From positions 124,001-188,000 of the forward strand of contig CALURJ010000001.1 in the NCBI GenBank assembly GCA_944323145.1: a DNA stretch of 64,000 bases. Reading direction: 5' to 3'. Every line of letters begins with the position of its first letter. The first letter of the stretch is position 1. The notes beneath the pieces were generated by a model, which saw nothing but the letters and a program-made list of their open reading frames with translations, did no database searches and was not told where the DNA came from. The DNA comes from Candidatus Gastranaerophilales bacterium (lineage in GTDB: Bacteria > Cyanobacteriota > Vampirovibrionia > Gastranaerophilales > Gastranaerophilaceae). Positions 26,914 to 35,879 of this stretch are shown here, in pieces. The position numbers and the translations under genes are program-made.

Positions 26914-27450
26914 ATAGCACCAAACGACAATAGAAATAATAAAAATCAGGCAATTATGAATGAGCGGATTCGTTCAAAAGAAGTTAGATTAATAGATCAA
27001 GATGGACAAAATCATGGTGTAATGCCAACTTCTAAAGCTTTACAAATGGCTTATGACGCTGATTTGGATCTGGTTTTAATTAACCCTAATCAAGAACCGC
27101 CTGTGGCTAAAATATTAAATTACGGTAAATACAAATACGAACAGGAAAAACGCGCTAAAGAAGCGAAGAAAAAGCAACATACTGTAGAAATTAAAGAAAT
27201 TAAAATAAGATATAAAATAGATACTCATGACTATCAAGTTAGAATAAAAAGTATCGAAAAATTTATAGCTCAGGGTAATAAAGTGAAAATTGTTGTTATG
27301 TTAAGAGGTCGTGAAATGCAGCATTCAAATTTGGCATTTGACCTTGCAAACCGTTTTGTTGCTGACATGCAAAATTTGCCTGTTGTCGTTGAGAAAAAAC
27401 CTCAGCTTGAAGGTAGAAATGTTACTTTATATCTTGCTCCTCAAACATAA
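26914..27450 (+). CDS. infC: Translation initiation factor IF-3, probable AUA start
   Basis: The conserved protein runs MNERIRSKEVRLI..., with KEIKIRYKIDTHDYQ and VMLRGREMQHSN, and ends ATLYL-type VTLYLAPQT; it is standard IF3. The usual N-terminal residues before I-N-E-R-I-R are encoded upstream of the first ATG (26956). In frame, 14 codons earlier, is ATA (26914) with AGGAG (26901-26905) at 8-nt spacing. The next upstream in-frame stop is at 26893, and no ATG, GTG or TTG lies between. An AUA/AUU start on infC is a known autoregulatory device. The first ATG is poorly positioned for a ribosome site. No rpmI-rplT follows. Confidence 0.92.
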   Translation: MAPNDNRNNKNQAIMNERIRSKEVRLIDQDGQNHGVMPTSKALQMAYDADLDLVLINPNQEPPVAKILNYGKYKYEQEKRAKEAKKKQHTVEIKEIKIRYKIDTHDYQVRIKSIEKFIAQGNKVKIVVMLRGREMQHSNLAFDLANRFVADMQNLPVVVEKKPQLEGRNVTLYLAPQT

Positions 27451-27461
27451 TAAAAAAGTCC

Positions 27462-27489
27462 TTGACTGAAAATTTTTAGCCTGTATAAT
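27462..27489 (+). promoter_or_regulatory. Promoter upstream of tRNA-Phe
   Basis: TTGACT (27462-27467), a 16-nt spacer and TATAAT (27484-27489) form a near-consensus sigma-70 promoter. It would start about 95 nt before the tRNA. Confidence 0.8.
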
Positions 27490-27590
27490 TAGAAACGTGG
27501 CAATTAAATATTTAGAACCATTTATCCCAATAGAATATTTTTTTGCCTCAACCTTTTTAAGGATAATATTTGATAATTGCATATAAAAAT

Positions 27591-27663
27591 GCCGCGTTAG
27601 CTCAGTTGGTAGAGCAAGGGACTGAAAATCCCTGTGTCCTTGGTTCGATTCCGAGACGCGGCA
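27591..27663 (+). tRNA. tRNA-Phe (anticodon GAA)
   Basis: The cloverleaf is complete: acceptor GCCGCGT/ACGCGGC, anticodon arm AGGGA-CTGAAAA-TCCCT with GAA, and T-arm CTTGG-TTCGATT-CCGAG. The 3' CCA is not encoded; a T-run follows at once. Confidence 0.97.
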
Positions 27664-27742
27664 TTTTTGTTTGTAAATTTTTATTAACTAACGGCAAAAT
27701 TTTTTATTTTTAGTGTTTCAATAGAAATCAGGAGAAGTATTA

Positions 27743-30727
27743 ATGATTCAGAAAATTACTGCAGGTTTTGATAAAGCTACATGTTTCAGGTATAATTTTA
27801 ATAATAATATTTCTGTATCCGAAAATAAAAATTCATTTGAGGATAAGTCTTACACATCTGTTCCACTAGACTTAAATAAAATTTATTTCATTCCGTTTTT
27901 AGGAAAGAAAACAGATAATGCCTCCGGCGGATCAAAGATGTCAAAGCTTGAAAATATTATGTATTACTCTGATACCCCAACTAAAAAAATGATTTCTTCT
28001 TTGAAGGAGGATGCTAAAAAATCCGGCTTTGATAAGATAACTACTTTGCATGTTATCAAAAATTCTCTTTTGCAGCTAAACAATTATATTGATAAGTTGG
28101 ATAGAGGTGAAGAGGAATTTACTTCTGTAGATGAACATCCTTATATTGCGGATATTATATCAAAACAAGCTTCATCAGAGCTGTTTACAAATATTGGTTT
28201 GAGAAAAAATTTAAAACAACTTGCTTTAAATTATATTACTATTATTGATAGCACCCTTAATAAAAATAGACCTGAAAAGCCTGATTTATCCGGTAATATA
28301 ACTTTATCTGACGACCTTACAGACGCAATTTGGGGTACAAGAAAAGAAGATGATCCAATTGATGTTGATATGTTTCTTGAAGGGGCATTAAATAGCCCAG
28401 ATGAAATAACCTCAAATTTGGTTAATGCTTTATTTTCAAAGTTATATTATTTGTCAATGATTGACAGTAAGCCGGATGACTTGCGAACCCCTTTTAGTGT
28501 GTATAATAAGAAAGCAGAAAATGTTTTAAAAAATCTTGCACTTGGTACAAATATTTACGTAACTTATGATCATACAAAAGAGATTCCTCAGCCATTTATA
28601 GACACTATTAGGAAAATTATAGATGATAGCGGCAAAAATATTTCGATTACAGAGTTTAGTGAGCATGCAAAACCTGATTATTTTTGTCAGGTTGTAAATA
28701 GGCTTAGTAGAAATAAGTCAAAAGAGCATATTGTGATAGCAAATCCTGTTCAGATGATGTTATCTTGCAGTGAACAGAAAAATGGAGTTGCAACTATTAA
28801 GCTCCCTGAAAATCTTTTGCATGTCGTTACAAACCCGCCGGCAAATATAAAATATTTGTTTTATTCTTCGAAAGATAACTATTATGCATTCTCCTCAAGT
28901 ATGAATTTGTTCTCTGATTTTCAAGAAGCAGCAATGCCTACTTTATCAACGCAACAAATGGTAAAATCATTTAAAGAAAATCCTGTTTTAATGAATAGTA
29001 TCACGAAGCAGTTTTCAAAAAATGCTTTAGAAAAAGTTGTTGAGGCTTCTGCACAGCTTGACGGAGCTTTCCCTCTCAAGACCGTAAATCTTATGAAAAA
29101 GATTGTAAGCTATTACATAGATAAAAAAGATATTAACGAAGCTGATGTAACAGATTATTTGAAAGAGGCAACAAATTTATTTAAAAAGTCCTCGGATGAC
29201 GGGTCTGTAGAAATAACTTTTGATACCGGTAAAAAACTTAAAGATTTGGTAGGTAAAGCCTCTACTAAAAAAGAGGCTGCATCTCTCGTAAAACAGATTA
29301 AATCAAATAAAATGGGCACCAAAGGGATAATTATATATTCTCAGGATGGTTTCCCGGGAAGCGGCAGAAGATATACGGCAAAAGCAATCGCCGGAGAAGC
29401 AAGAGTTCCTTATATTGAAATTAATACAATGGACTTTGGTACTAAAGAGGTTGATCTTTTTGGTGGCGGGGCGCTTTCACCGGAAGCTTCAATGAAAAAA
29501 TTATTTTCTATTGTTGATACTCAAGCGGAAGCTAATTCAAATAAATCGGCAGTACTTTTTATTGAGAATTTTGAGTATTTTTCAGTGGGCGAAATGGTTT
29601 CATTATACCATCAAAAGGCAATGGCGCAGTTGCTGAGAGAGATGGAAAAAGCGGATAAAGCAGGCTTAAATATTTTAGTTGTGGGTTCTGTTTCTAATCC
29701 AAAATTAATTGGAGAAGCTGCAATGAAATCATTTAAATTTGTTGATAGTGTAGAAATTTCCTCTCCTGCTTATAACAAAATTGAACGAGCTGAAATCCTC
29801 AGACAAGCTTTAAAAGATGCGAAAGTAAAACTGGCAGGTAATTCAGAGGAACAAAATAGTACGATTGAATCTGCTGCAAATATTGCTCAGGGATTCCCAT
29901 TTATATATTTAAAAAATCTGGTTAAAAAGGCTCAGTCTGTGGCATTAGAACGTGGGCATAAAGCTTTGACCAAGGCCGATTTTATTGAGGCCTACCTGCA
30001 GATTACTACAGGAAGACCTGCTGTTTCACATATAGAAGAGCATGAAAAACATGTTGTTTCTTCCCATGAATGCGGGCATGCTACTAACCTTGAAGTCATG
30101 AATAATATAGCAAAAACAATTGGAAAACCATGGCATATTCCTGACAAAGTTAATTTTATAACACTTGATCCGAGAGGTGTATATGGCGGTGCTGTTTACC
30201 ATGGTAGAGACAAAAACAAAGAAATGTCATTTGAAAATATTTTTGCATCGCTTGTTTGCTCATTTGGCGGCAACTCAGCAGAGAATTTATTTTTCGGAAT
30301 GGACGGGTCGTTAGGAATAAGCGGTGATATGGAATCAGTAAGGTATTACGCTGATTTGATGGTTAAGGCTTTCGGTATGGGGGCAAATACAGGGAAAATG
30401 GTAATTGACCAGAATGAAGAATTATCCGAAAATTTAAAGTCTTCGGTTGAAAAAGACGAGAAAGTAATTATAAATAATGCCAAAATAGCTTCTGATTTAA
30501 TAACAGAAGTTTATGCTGATTTCAATAAGCAATTTACGGCAAAATATGCGCCTCTTGTCGGAACTGGTGAGTGTATTTTGGATGGTGATGAATTCAGAAC
30601 GGCTTTGAGTAAATGGAAATCTGAACAAACGTCTGAAAAACAAAAAGAGTTAAAACTATGTGATGAGGCTATCGTAAAGATTATTAATGCAACTAAAAAA
30701 GGGATTGCGGTAAGAAAAGAAAATTAG
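27743..30727 (+). CDS. FtsH-like M41 zinc protease with degenerate AAA+ module and long N-terminal extension
   Basis: The 994-residue protein is unlike normal FtsH (about 600-700 residues with two N-terminal TM helices): there is no hydrophobic anchor. The C-terminal zinc domain is convincing. It has HECGH at 775-779, the third ligand Asp862 in GISGDMES, and A-F-G-M-G after M-V-K. The AAA part is related to FtsH by layout but its key residues are gone. The P-loop reads GFPGSGRR at 536 (Lys to Arg), the Walker B position reads LFIEN at 605-609 (Asp-Glu to Glu-Asn), and the second region of homology lacks the two Arg fingers. Residues 1-530 are unrecognised and may contain another AAA-like fold around 200-450. 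The start follows AGGAG. Confidence 0.75.
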   Translation: MIQKITAGFDKATCFRYNFNNNISVSENKNSFEDKSYTSVPLDLNKIYFIPFLGKKTDNASGGSKMSKLENIMYYSDTPTKKMISSLKEDAKKSGFDKITTLHVIKNSLLQLNNYIDKLDRGEEEFTSVDEHPYIADIISKQASSELFTNIGLRKNLKQLALNYITIIDSTLNKNRPEKPDLSGNITLSDDLTDAIWGTRKEDDPIDVDMFLEGALNSPDEITSNLVNALFSKLYYLSMIDSKPDDLRTPFSVYNKKAENVLKNLALGTNIYVTYDHTKEIPQPFIDTIRKIIDDSGKNISITEFSEHAKPDYFCQVVNRLSRNKSKEHIVIANPVQMMLSCSEQKNGVATIKLPENLLHVVTNPPANIKYLFYSSKDNYYAFSSSMNLFSDFQEAAMPTLSTQQMVKSFKENPVLMNSITKQFSKNALEKVVEASAQLDGAFPLKTVNLMKKIVSYYIDKKDINEADVTDYLKEATNLFKKSSDDGSVEITFDTGKKLKDLVGKASTKKEAASLVKQIKSNKMGTKGIIIYSQDGFPGSGRRYTAKAIAGEARVPYIEINTMDFGTKEVDLFGGGALSPEASMKKLFSIVDTQAEANSNKSAVLFIENFEYFSVGEMVSLYHQKAMAQLLREMEKADKAGLNILVVGSVSNPKLIGEAAMKSFKFVDSVEISSPAYNKIERAEILRQALKDAKVKLAGNSEEQNSTIESAANIAQGFPFIYLKNLVKKAQSVALERGHKALTKADFIEAYLQITTGRPAVSHIEEHEKHVVSSHECGHATNLEVMNNIAKTIGKPWHIPDKVNFITLDPRGVYGGAVYHGRDKNKEMSFENIFASLVCSFGGNSAENLFFGMDGSLGISGDMESVRYYADLMVKAFGMGANTGKMVIDQNEELSENLKSSVEKDEKVIINNAKIASDLITEVYADFNKQFTAKYAPLVGTGECILDGDEFRTALSKWKSEQTSEKQKELKLCDEAIVKIINATKKGIAVRKEN

Positions 30728-30733
30728 CAGCAG

Positions 30734-31048
30734 CTATTTAGTGCAATTTTCAATCCAATCAAGATAATTCTTTTCTCCGTTTGTAATATCAAAAGATATT
30801 ATTTCCGGCACTTCATAAGTATGAAGTTCTACAATTTTGTTTTTTACATTTTCAAATAATTCTTTTTTTGTTTTTATAACCATTAGATATTCATCATCTT
30901 CAGTTATCTCATTATTCCAGAAATAAATTGATTTAATCTGCGGGATTATATTAACACATGCTGCAAGTTTGTCTTTGACGAGCGTGTTTGCAATAAGTTT
31001 TGCATTTTCGATGCTGTTTGTATTACTTAATATTAGAGAGCAAGTCAT
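30734..31048 (-). CDS. cutA: CutA1 family protein
   Basis: This 104-residue protein has the CutA1 order: L-A-N-T-L-V-K-D-K-L-A-A-C-V-N-I (Cys in the trimer core), I-K-S-I-Y-F-W, then H-T-Y-E-V-P-E-I at the C-terminus. CutA1 forms a ferredoxin-like trimer linked to divalent-metal tolerance; the precise role is still debated. The ATG overlaps the 3' end of the upstream GT/RgpF gene by 26 nt, so it is a downstream cistron of the glycan operon. Confidence 0.92.
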   Translation of the reverse strand: MTCSLILSNTNSIENAKLIANTLVKDKLAACVNIIPQIKSIYFWNNEITEDDEYLMVIKTKKELFENVKNKIVELHTYEVPEIISFDITNGEKNYLDWIENCTK

Positions 31049-32897
31049 TATTTTTTCCCTTTATTAAAAAATTTAGTCCAAATAAAGTTATCTTTTTTGA
31101 TTTTATACCATTATTATTATAATTCTTTAAAGCAAAAATAAATTGAAGTACAGTTTGTATAAATTGTTTTAATGTATATCTTTTGCTGTTTATTGTGTGG
31201 ATTTTAAAATTTTGCATTTCAACTATTCTGCTTAATAGTCGTTCCATTGTATGTGCAGTTGATTTTCTGCTGCTTGTCTGTTGTTCTTTTGAAAAATCTT
31301 CTGCTGTAAGTTTCATCCCTTTAATAAGTTGATAGCATTCTGCTCTTGCTAGAAACATTGTGCCTGCAATAAAGTTGCCTTTGCTTACCGGCAGGTTATA
31401 TTTTTGGCAAAGTTTTTCAAAAAGAATTGTATCATCGTCTTCTTTTATACCCATTGTTGCAAGTGTTACTTTAGAACCTATCAGGCCTATTTCAGGATTT
31501 TCAAGCATTGTTATAAGATTATTCTTAAAAGTTTTTTTATTTTTAAGAAGTGCATTAATTAAATAATTTCGCCAGCTGTATCCTTTGCCGTAAAAATCTT
31601 TTTTCTTTCTGTATTTTTTTGTGTGGAATTTTAAAATGAAGTCGTAATCATTCAGGTTAACGCTGTTTAAAACCTGAATAAAAGGCCATACATCATATCC
31701 TCTGTTTTCAACAATAAGAATTTTTGCATCGGGCTTAATGTTTTTTATTTTATTGATTATATTTGTATCATTTTTTGTCATGGTAACATATAAATCCCAA
31801 TTGCAGCTGTTTATGTTTTTTAATTTTTTAAGCATATATTTAAGCTGCTCGGTATAATAAAGATGAAGATGAACAAGAACATTAGGTTTTTTATTTTTTA
31901 TAATTTGTTTTCTGATAATAATGCTGTTATTTAAAACAGTGAGTGTCTTATATTTTATTAACGCAGATTTGGTATTTTTAAGCGAGAATAATTTTTCAAA
32001 TCTTCCAGAATATATAACTTTACCGCTTGTAAGTCTATCAATAAGAAAATTAATTTTTGAATAATTAATTTCTGTGGCATACTGCTTTCCTGTTTCAATA
32101 ATTAGTGGTTTTTGTTCTTCATTTGATAATTTATATGCGAGTATAAAGTATTTTTTAAAAAGATTTTTTATTGTATTAAGGTGGCTGTCAAGTATATTTT
32201 TTTGTTTAAGCCTTTTATATAAGAAATGCCACACATATAAATGTTGAATTGATTTATCGGCACATGTTTTCATCGCGGATGAACTGTGCTGTCTGTAAAA
32301 GTAATATTTTTTGTTCACATAACAGACATTTTTTATGCTCAGCATATATTCCCAAACAAATGGAAAGTCTTCAAAAATCAAGCCATTTGGAAATCTTATA
32401 TTGTTATCTTTTATGATTGAAGTTTTAAAAAGTTTGTTCCATAGATATATATTGGTATTTTGAATTATTTTATCCGTTATTTTATGTACACCTTTTTTAT
32501 TGTTTATTATCATTTTTTGAAGCGGATTTTTAGAGTCGAACGGAAAAACCTGTGCTTCAAAACAGATTAGTTCCTGTGGAAGATATTTTATAAGATTTTC
32601 ATACATTGTTTCATCTGCAAAATCATCGCTGTCGACAAATGAAATGTACTCTCCTGCTGCATGTTCAATGCCGGTATTTCGTGCTGATGAAATCCCCTGA
32701 TTTCTCTGGGTTATAATTTTAATTTTATCATATTTTTCTGCATAATGATTTAAAATTTCTGCTGATGAATCCGTAGAGCCGTCATTAACGCATATTATTT
32801 CAATATCATTGAAAGTTTGGTTTATTAGACTGTCGAGACATTTAGGCAAATATTTTTCAGAGTTATAAACAGGAACAATTACAGATATTTTTGGCAT
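31023..32897 (-). CDS. GT2 glycosyltransferase fused to a RgpF-like domain
   Basis: This 624-residue protein starts with a GT-A family 2 domain (1-100: ISVIVPVYNSEKYL, NDGSTDSS, ISSARNTG, FVDSDDF). After about residue 330 it has a second module with VLVHLHLYY, ENRGYDVWPFIQVL and LKFHTKKYRKK, as in rhamnan-synthesis protein RgpF. Known RgpF enzymes add rhamnose in surface polysaccharides. The gene lies directly after another GT2 (stop and start adjacent), in a glf-linked operon. Confidence 0.88.
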   Translation of the reverse strand: MPKISVIVPVYNSEKYLPKCLDSLINQTFNDIEIICVNDGSTDSSAEILNHYAEKYDKIKIITQRNQGISSARNTGIEHAAGEYISFVDSDDFADETMYENLIKYLPQELICFEAQVFPFDSKNPLQKMIINNKKGVHKITDKIIQNTNIYLWNKLFKTSIIKDNNIRFPNGLIFEDFPFVWEYMLSIKNVCYVNKKYYFYRQHSSSAMKTCADKSIQHLYVWHFLYKRLKQKNILDSHLNTIKNLFKKYFILAYKLSNEEQKPLIIETGKQYATEINYSKINFLIDRLTSGKVIYSGRFEKLFSLKNTKSALIKYKTLTVLNNSIIIRKQIIKNKKPNVLVHLHLYYTEQLKYMLKKLKNINSCNWDLYVTMTKNDTNIINKIKNIKPDAKILIVENRGYDVWPFIQVLNSVNLNDYDFILKFHTKKYRKKKDFYGKGYSWRNYLINALLKNKKTFKNNLITMLENPEIGLIGSKVTLATMGIKEDDDTILFEKLCQKYNLPVSKGNFIAGTMFLARAECYQLIKGMKLTAEDFSKEQQTSSRKSTAHTMERLLSRIVEMQNFKIHTINSKRYTLKQFIQTVLQFIFALKNYNNNGIKSKKITLFGLNFLIKGKNNDLLSNIK

Positions 32898-33965
32898 TTA
32901 TATGACCTCTTTGCCAAATATTGTAAGATTAAGTCTACCGTTTCTGAAATGAATTGAGAGTATATTTTTTCTAATTTGATTGAATTTTCTTCTTCTTTCA
33001 ATATTTTTGAGCACCTTAAGATATTTATCTGGAGAGTTAATAAGAACCATAAAATCTTTTTTCTTAACTTTTTTAAAAAACTCATCTCCTAAAAGTCCTG
33101 TATTGTATTCTTTTCTGAAGTGATCAGAAAACACTTTTACAAATTCGGGTTTAACTGAATCGTCAATTCTTAAAACAGAGCTGACATAACCGTTGTAGCG
33201 ATTAATTTCTTCCTGAACTTTATATTCAAATTTTAACTGCGGATATTCATCTAAAAATCTGTCTATTTCGTCATATTCATCGCAGACGCAGTAAACTTTT
33301 GTTTTACTTTTTACGGAAGAATTCATATTGTCCTGTCTGTAATAAAGGTATGCTTTGTCTGTTAATATTACACGTTGTGCCAGCGCAAATATTTTGAAGG
33401 AGAAGGCTAAATCCTGATAGCTTGCTCCTGGAGTTTCAAGAAATCTGATGTTGTATTTATTTAGAAAATCTCTTTTATAAATAGCACTCCAAACGGATGG
33501 ATTAATGCGTAAAAGACTTTTATCCTGCATAGAATTTGTTAATTTAAAAGCTTTAGCCTGAGAAATCCTATTGTTTTTTCTTGAAAATTTATTTTTGCTC
33601 CAGTAGTTGTACCAGTCGCCTTTTACTATGTCTGCATCATTTTCTTTTGCGATTTTATATAAATCTTCAAACATGTTTTTATCTGCAAAGTCATCTGATT
33701 CTATAATCCCAATGTATTCGCCTCTTGAGGCGTTTATACCTATGTTCATTGTGTTTCCGTAGCCTGAGTTTGCTTTGTTTATAACAATAATACGTTTATC
33801 TTTCTGTGCATAATTATTCAGAATTTCAAGCGAGGAATCGGTGGAACCGTCGTTTACACAGATAATTTCAATATCTTCAAGAGTCTGATTAATTATACTA
33901 TCTAAACATTCTGTTAAATATTTTTCAACATTATAAACGGGTACAACAACACTGACTTTAGCCAT
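32898..33965 (-). CDS. GT2 glycosyltransferase
   Basis: This 355-residue enzyme has the GT-A opening KVSVVVPVYNVEKYL, C-V-N-D-G-S-T-D-S-S and the D-D motif in IESDDFADK. It presumably transfers a sugar to a lipid-linked or cell-surface acceptor. It overlaps glf by 8 nt upstream and abuts the next GT downstream, so the three genes act in one pathway. No TM helices are visible. Confidence 0.9.
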   Translation of the reverse strand: MAKVSVVVPVYNVEKYLTECLDSIINQTLEDIEIICVNDGSTDSSLEILNNYAQKDKRIIVINKANSGYGNTMNIGINASRGEYIGIIESDDFADKNMFEDLYKIAKENDADIVKGDWYNYWSKNKFSRKNNRISQAKAFKLTNSMQDKSLLRINPSVWSAIYKRDFLNKYNIRFLETPGASYQDLAFSFKIFALAQRVILTDKAYLYYRQDNMNSSVKSKTKVYCVCDEYDEIDRFLDEYPQLKFEYKVQEEINRYNGYVSSVLRIDDSVKPEFVKVFSDHFRKEYNTGLLGDEFFKKVKKKDFMVLINSPDKYLKVLKNIERRRKFNQIRKNILSIHFRNGRLNLTIFGKEVI

Positions 33966-35082
33966 TATTTATCTCCTCAAACAAATTCATTGCTCTTTCT
34001 GCTGCTTTATCCATATCATAATACCTGTAATCGCCGAGACGTCCCAGAAAATAGACGTTTTTAGGCCTTTCTTTCAGGTATTTTTCATAAAGTTTGATAT
34101 TTTCATCATTACAAATCGGGTAATACCTTTCATTTTTCCCATTTTCGAAATATTGGGAATATTCTTTGGCTATAACAGTTTTTTCGGATTTGTCATTCAG
34201 GTAATATTTGTATTCGTGAATTCTTGTAAAATCGTAATTGCATGGGTAATTTACAACAGCGTTTTTCTGATAAAATTCTCTGTTATGTGTTTCAAATTTA
34301 AAATAAACACTTCTATAGGGTAATTCTCCATATTTGTAGTCAAAGAATTCGTCAATTGAGCCTGTGTAAAATATTCTGAATTTATCTATTGAATCTAGAT
34401 TTTTAGAGGCAAATTCTTTAAAATCTGTGTTTAATTTGATTTCTATATTCTGGTGATTTAGAATATTTTCAACCATTTTGGTATAACCGTTTAGCGGTAT
34501 TCCCTGATATTTGTCCTGAAAATATCTGTTATCTTTGCTGATATATACAGGCACTCTTGCGGTTACTGACGAGTCAATTTCATTTGGATTTTTACCCCAC
34601 TGTTTTGCCGTATAGTGAAGAAATACTTTTTCATAGATGTAATCTGCAAGAAATTTTAAATCCTTGTCATCCTGTTTTTGAAATTCAAGGATGGGAACTT
34701 TGGTGTTGTATTGAAAGTTATTAAGCAGGTTTTCTTCAAGTCTTTTGGCAAGAGATTGCGGGAAAACATCATATAGAGTGTTTATATTGAACGGTATTGT
34801 AGTTTCAATTCCGTCAATCAATGCAACAACTCTATGCATATAGGTGTTGAATGATGTAAAACGGTTTAAAAATTGCCATACTTTTTCATTGTTAGTGTGG
34901 AAAATATGAGAACCGTATTTATGGATGCATATTCCGTTATCGTCGTTGTAGTCGTATATATTTCCTGCAATGTGATTTTTTCTGTCAATTACAAGAACTT
35001 TTTTCCCGCTATCAGCAAGCAGCCGTGCAATAATGGCACCTGACAGCCCGCATCCGGCTATTAAATTTATATTATAATCCAT
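33958..35082 (-). CDS. glf: UDP-galactopyranose mutase
   Basis: The start is M of MDYNINLIAG (35082), after GAGAG. A longer in-frame start at 35139 would add a stretch with no homology. The 374-residue flavoenzyme has the Rossmann motif GCGLSGAIIAR, then HKYGSHIFHTN and YTAKQWG, plus the Arg-containing blocks RVPVYIS and R-Y-Y-D. It converts UDP-Galp to UDP-Galf. It begins the minus-strand operon glf-GT2-GT2/RgpF-cutA, implying a galactofuranose-containing surface glycan. Confidence 0.95.
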   Translation of the reverse strand: MDYNINLIAGCGLSGAIIARLLADSGKKVLVIDRKNHIAGNIYDYNDDNGICIHKYGSHIFHTNNEKVWQFLNRFTSFNTYMHRVVALIDGIETTIPFNINTLYDVFPQSLAKRLEENLLNNFQYNTKVPILEFQKQDDKDLKFLADYIYEKVFLHYTAKQWGKNPNEIDSSVTARVPVYISKDNRYFQDKYQGIPLNGYTKMVENILNHQNIEIKLNTDFKEFASKNLDSIDKFRIFYTGSIDEFFDYKYGELPYRSVYFKFETHNREFYQKNAVVNYPCNYDFTRIHEYKYYLNDKSEKTVIAKEYSQYFENGKNERYYPICNDENIKLYEKYLKERPKNVYFLGRLGDYRYYDMDKAAERAMNLFEEINNG

Positions 35083-35140
35083 CATATACTCTCTTGTGTA
35101 TGATAATAGTATAAAAACAATAATTTGTCTATTACGCATA

Positions 35141-35178
35141 AAAAAGAGAACCGTTAAAATTTAACGATTCTCTTTTTT
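35141..35178 (-). terminator. Terminator after the pseudopilin pair
   Basis: A near-perfect stem (about 35143-35157 with 35161-35175, one bulge) is followed on the minus strand by TTTTTT. It ends the transcript of the gene at 35196. Confidence 0.75.
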
Positions 35179-35195
35179 ATATTTATAAAATTTAT

Positions 35196-35861
35196 TTAAT
35201 AGTCCATTTTCCAGTTATTTTCTTCTAAATTTTTATAACAATATTCTCCAAGAGGCGAATTTTTACATTCTGGGCATATGTTAGTTACTGTACCATCAGG
35301 GTTTAGATGAAGGTCGCAAGCAACTGGTTGAGCATTTGGGTTGTCTCCTGTAATTTCTCCATCTTTTTCTATGTAAAATGTAAACATATCACGTCCGCCT
35401 ATGTTTGGTTTTTCTGCTCCGTTTGTATCCATAACAACAGTTAGATATGGATTACCATTATTTTTAACTGCTGTTACACAAATTGAGGCTGAATTTGCTA
35501 ACGTGTGTGAATTTCCAGCGCAGTTCATTGCGCTGTTTTTTGTATTGTCAATTGATCTGTAATTCGTCGCAAAACATGAGGTATCGTTTGCACCACAATC
35601 CTTAATTGTTTTAAAATTTGATGTAATAAAACCGTCAACGTCATCAAATATTCCAGTTGCAGCAAGAGAAGCTTTCCCTTCATTTGTTATATACATATCA
35701 ATAGCATTGGCAAATTCCTGAGATGCTTTTCTTATTTGTACAGTTTGAGCTTCTTTTTGATATTTGCTCATCAGCGTCGGAACAGTCATTGCTGATATAA
35801 CACCGACTATACTCAGTGTTATTAAGACTTCAGTTAAAGTAAATGCAAATTTCTTATTCAT
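35196..35861 (-). CDS. Type IV pilin-like / pseudopilin protein
   Basis: This 221-residue protein starts MNKKFA then FTLTEVLITLSIVGVISA; the mature Phe1 and Glu5 are the prepilin peptidase and methylation site. The C-terminal half contains KPNIGGRDMFTFYIEKDGE and several Cys pairs. It ends NNWKMDY, like its neighbour and the 9356 gene. The Shine-Dalgarno is AAGGGGA. It is the second gene of a pair, 18 nt after the upstream one. Confidence 0.88.
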   Translation of the reverse strand: MNKKFAFTLTEVLITLSIVGVISAMTVPTLMSKYQKEAQTVQIRKASQEFANAIDMYITNEGKASLAATGIFDDVDGFITSNFKTIKDCGANDTSCFATNYRSIDNTKNSAMNCAGNSHTLANSASICVTAVKNNGNPYLTVVMDTNGAEKPNIGGRDMFTFYIEKDGEITGDNPNAQPVACDLHLNPDGTVTNICPECKNSPLGEYCYKNLEENNWKMDY

Positions 35862-35879
35862 GATTATCCCCTTTTATTC

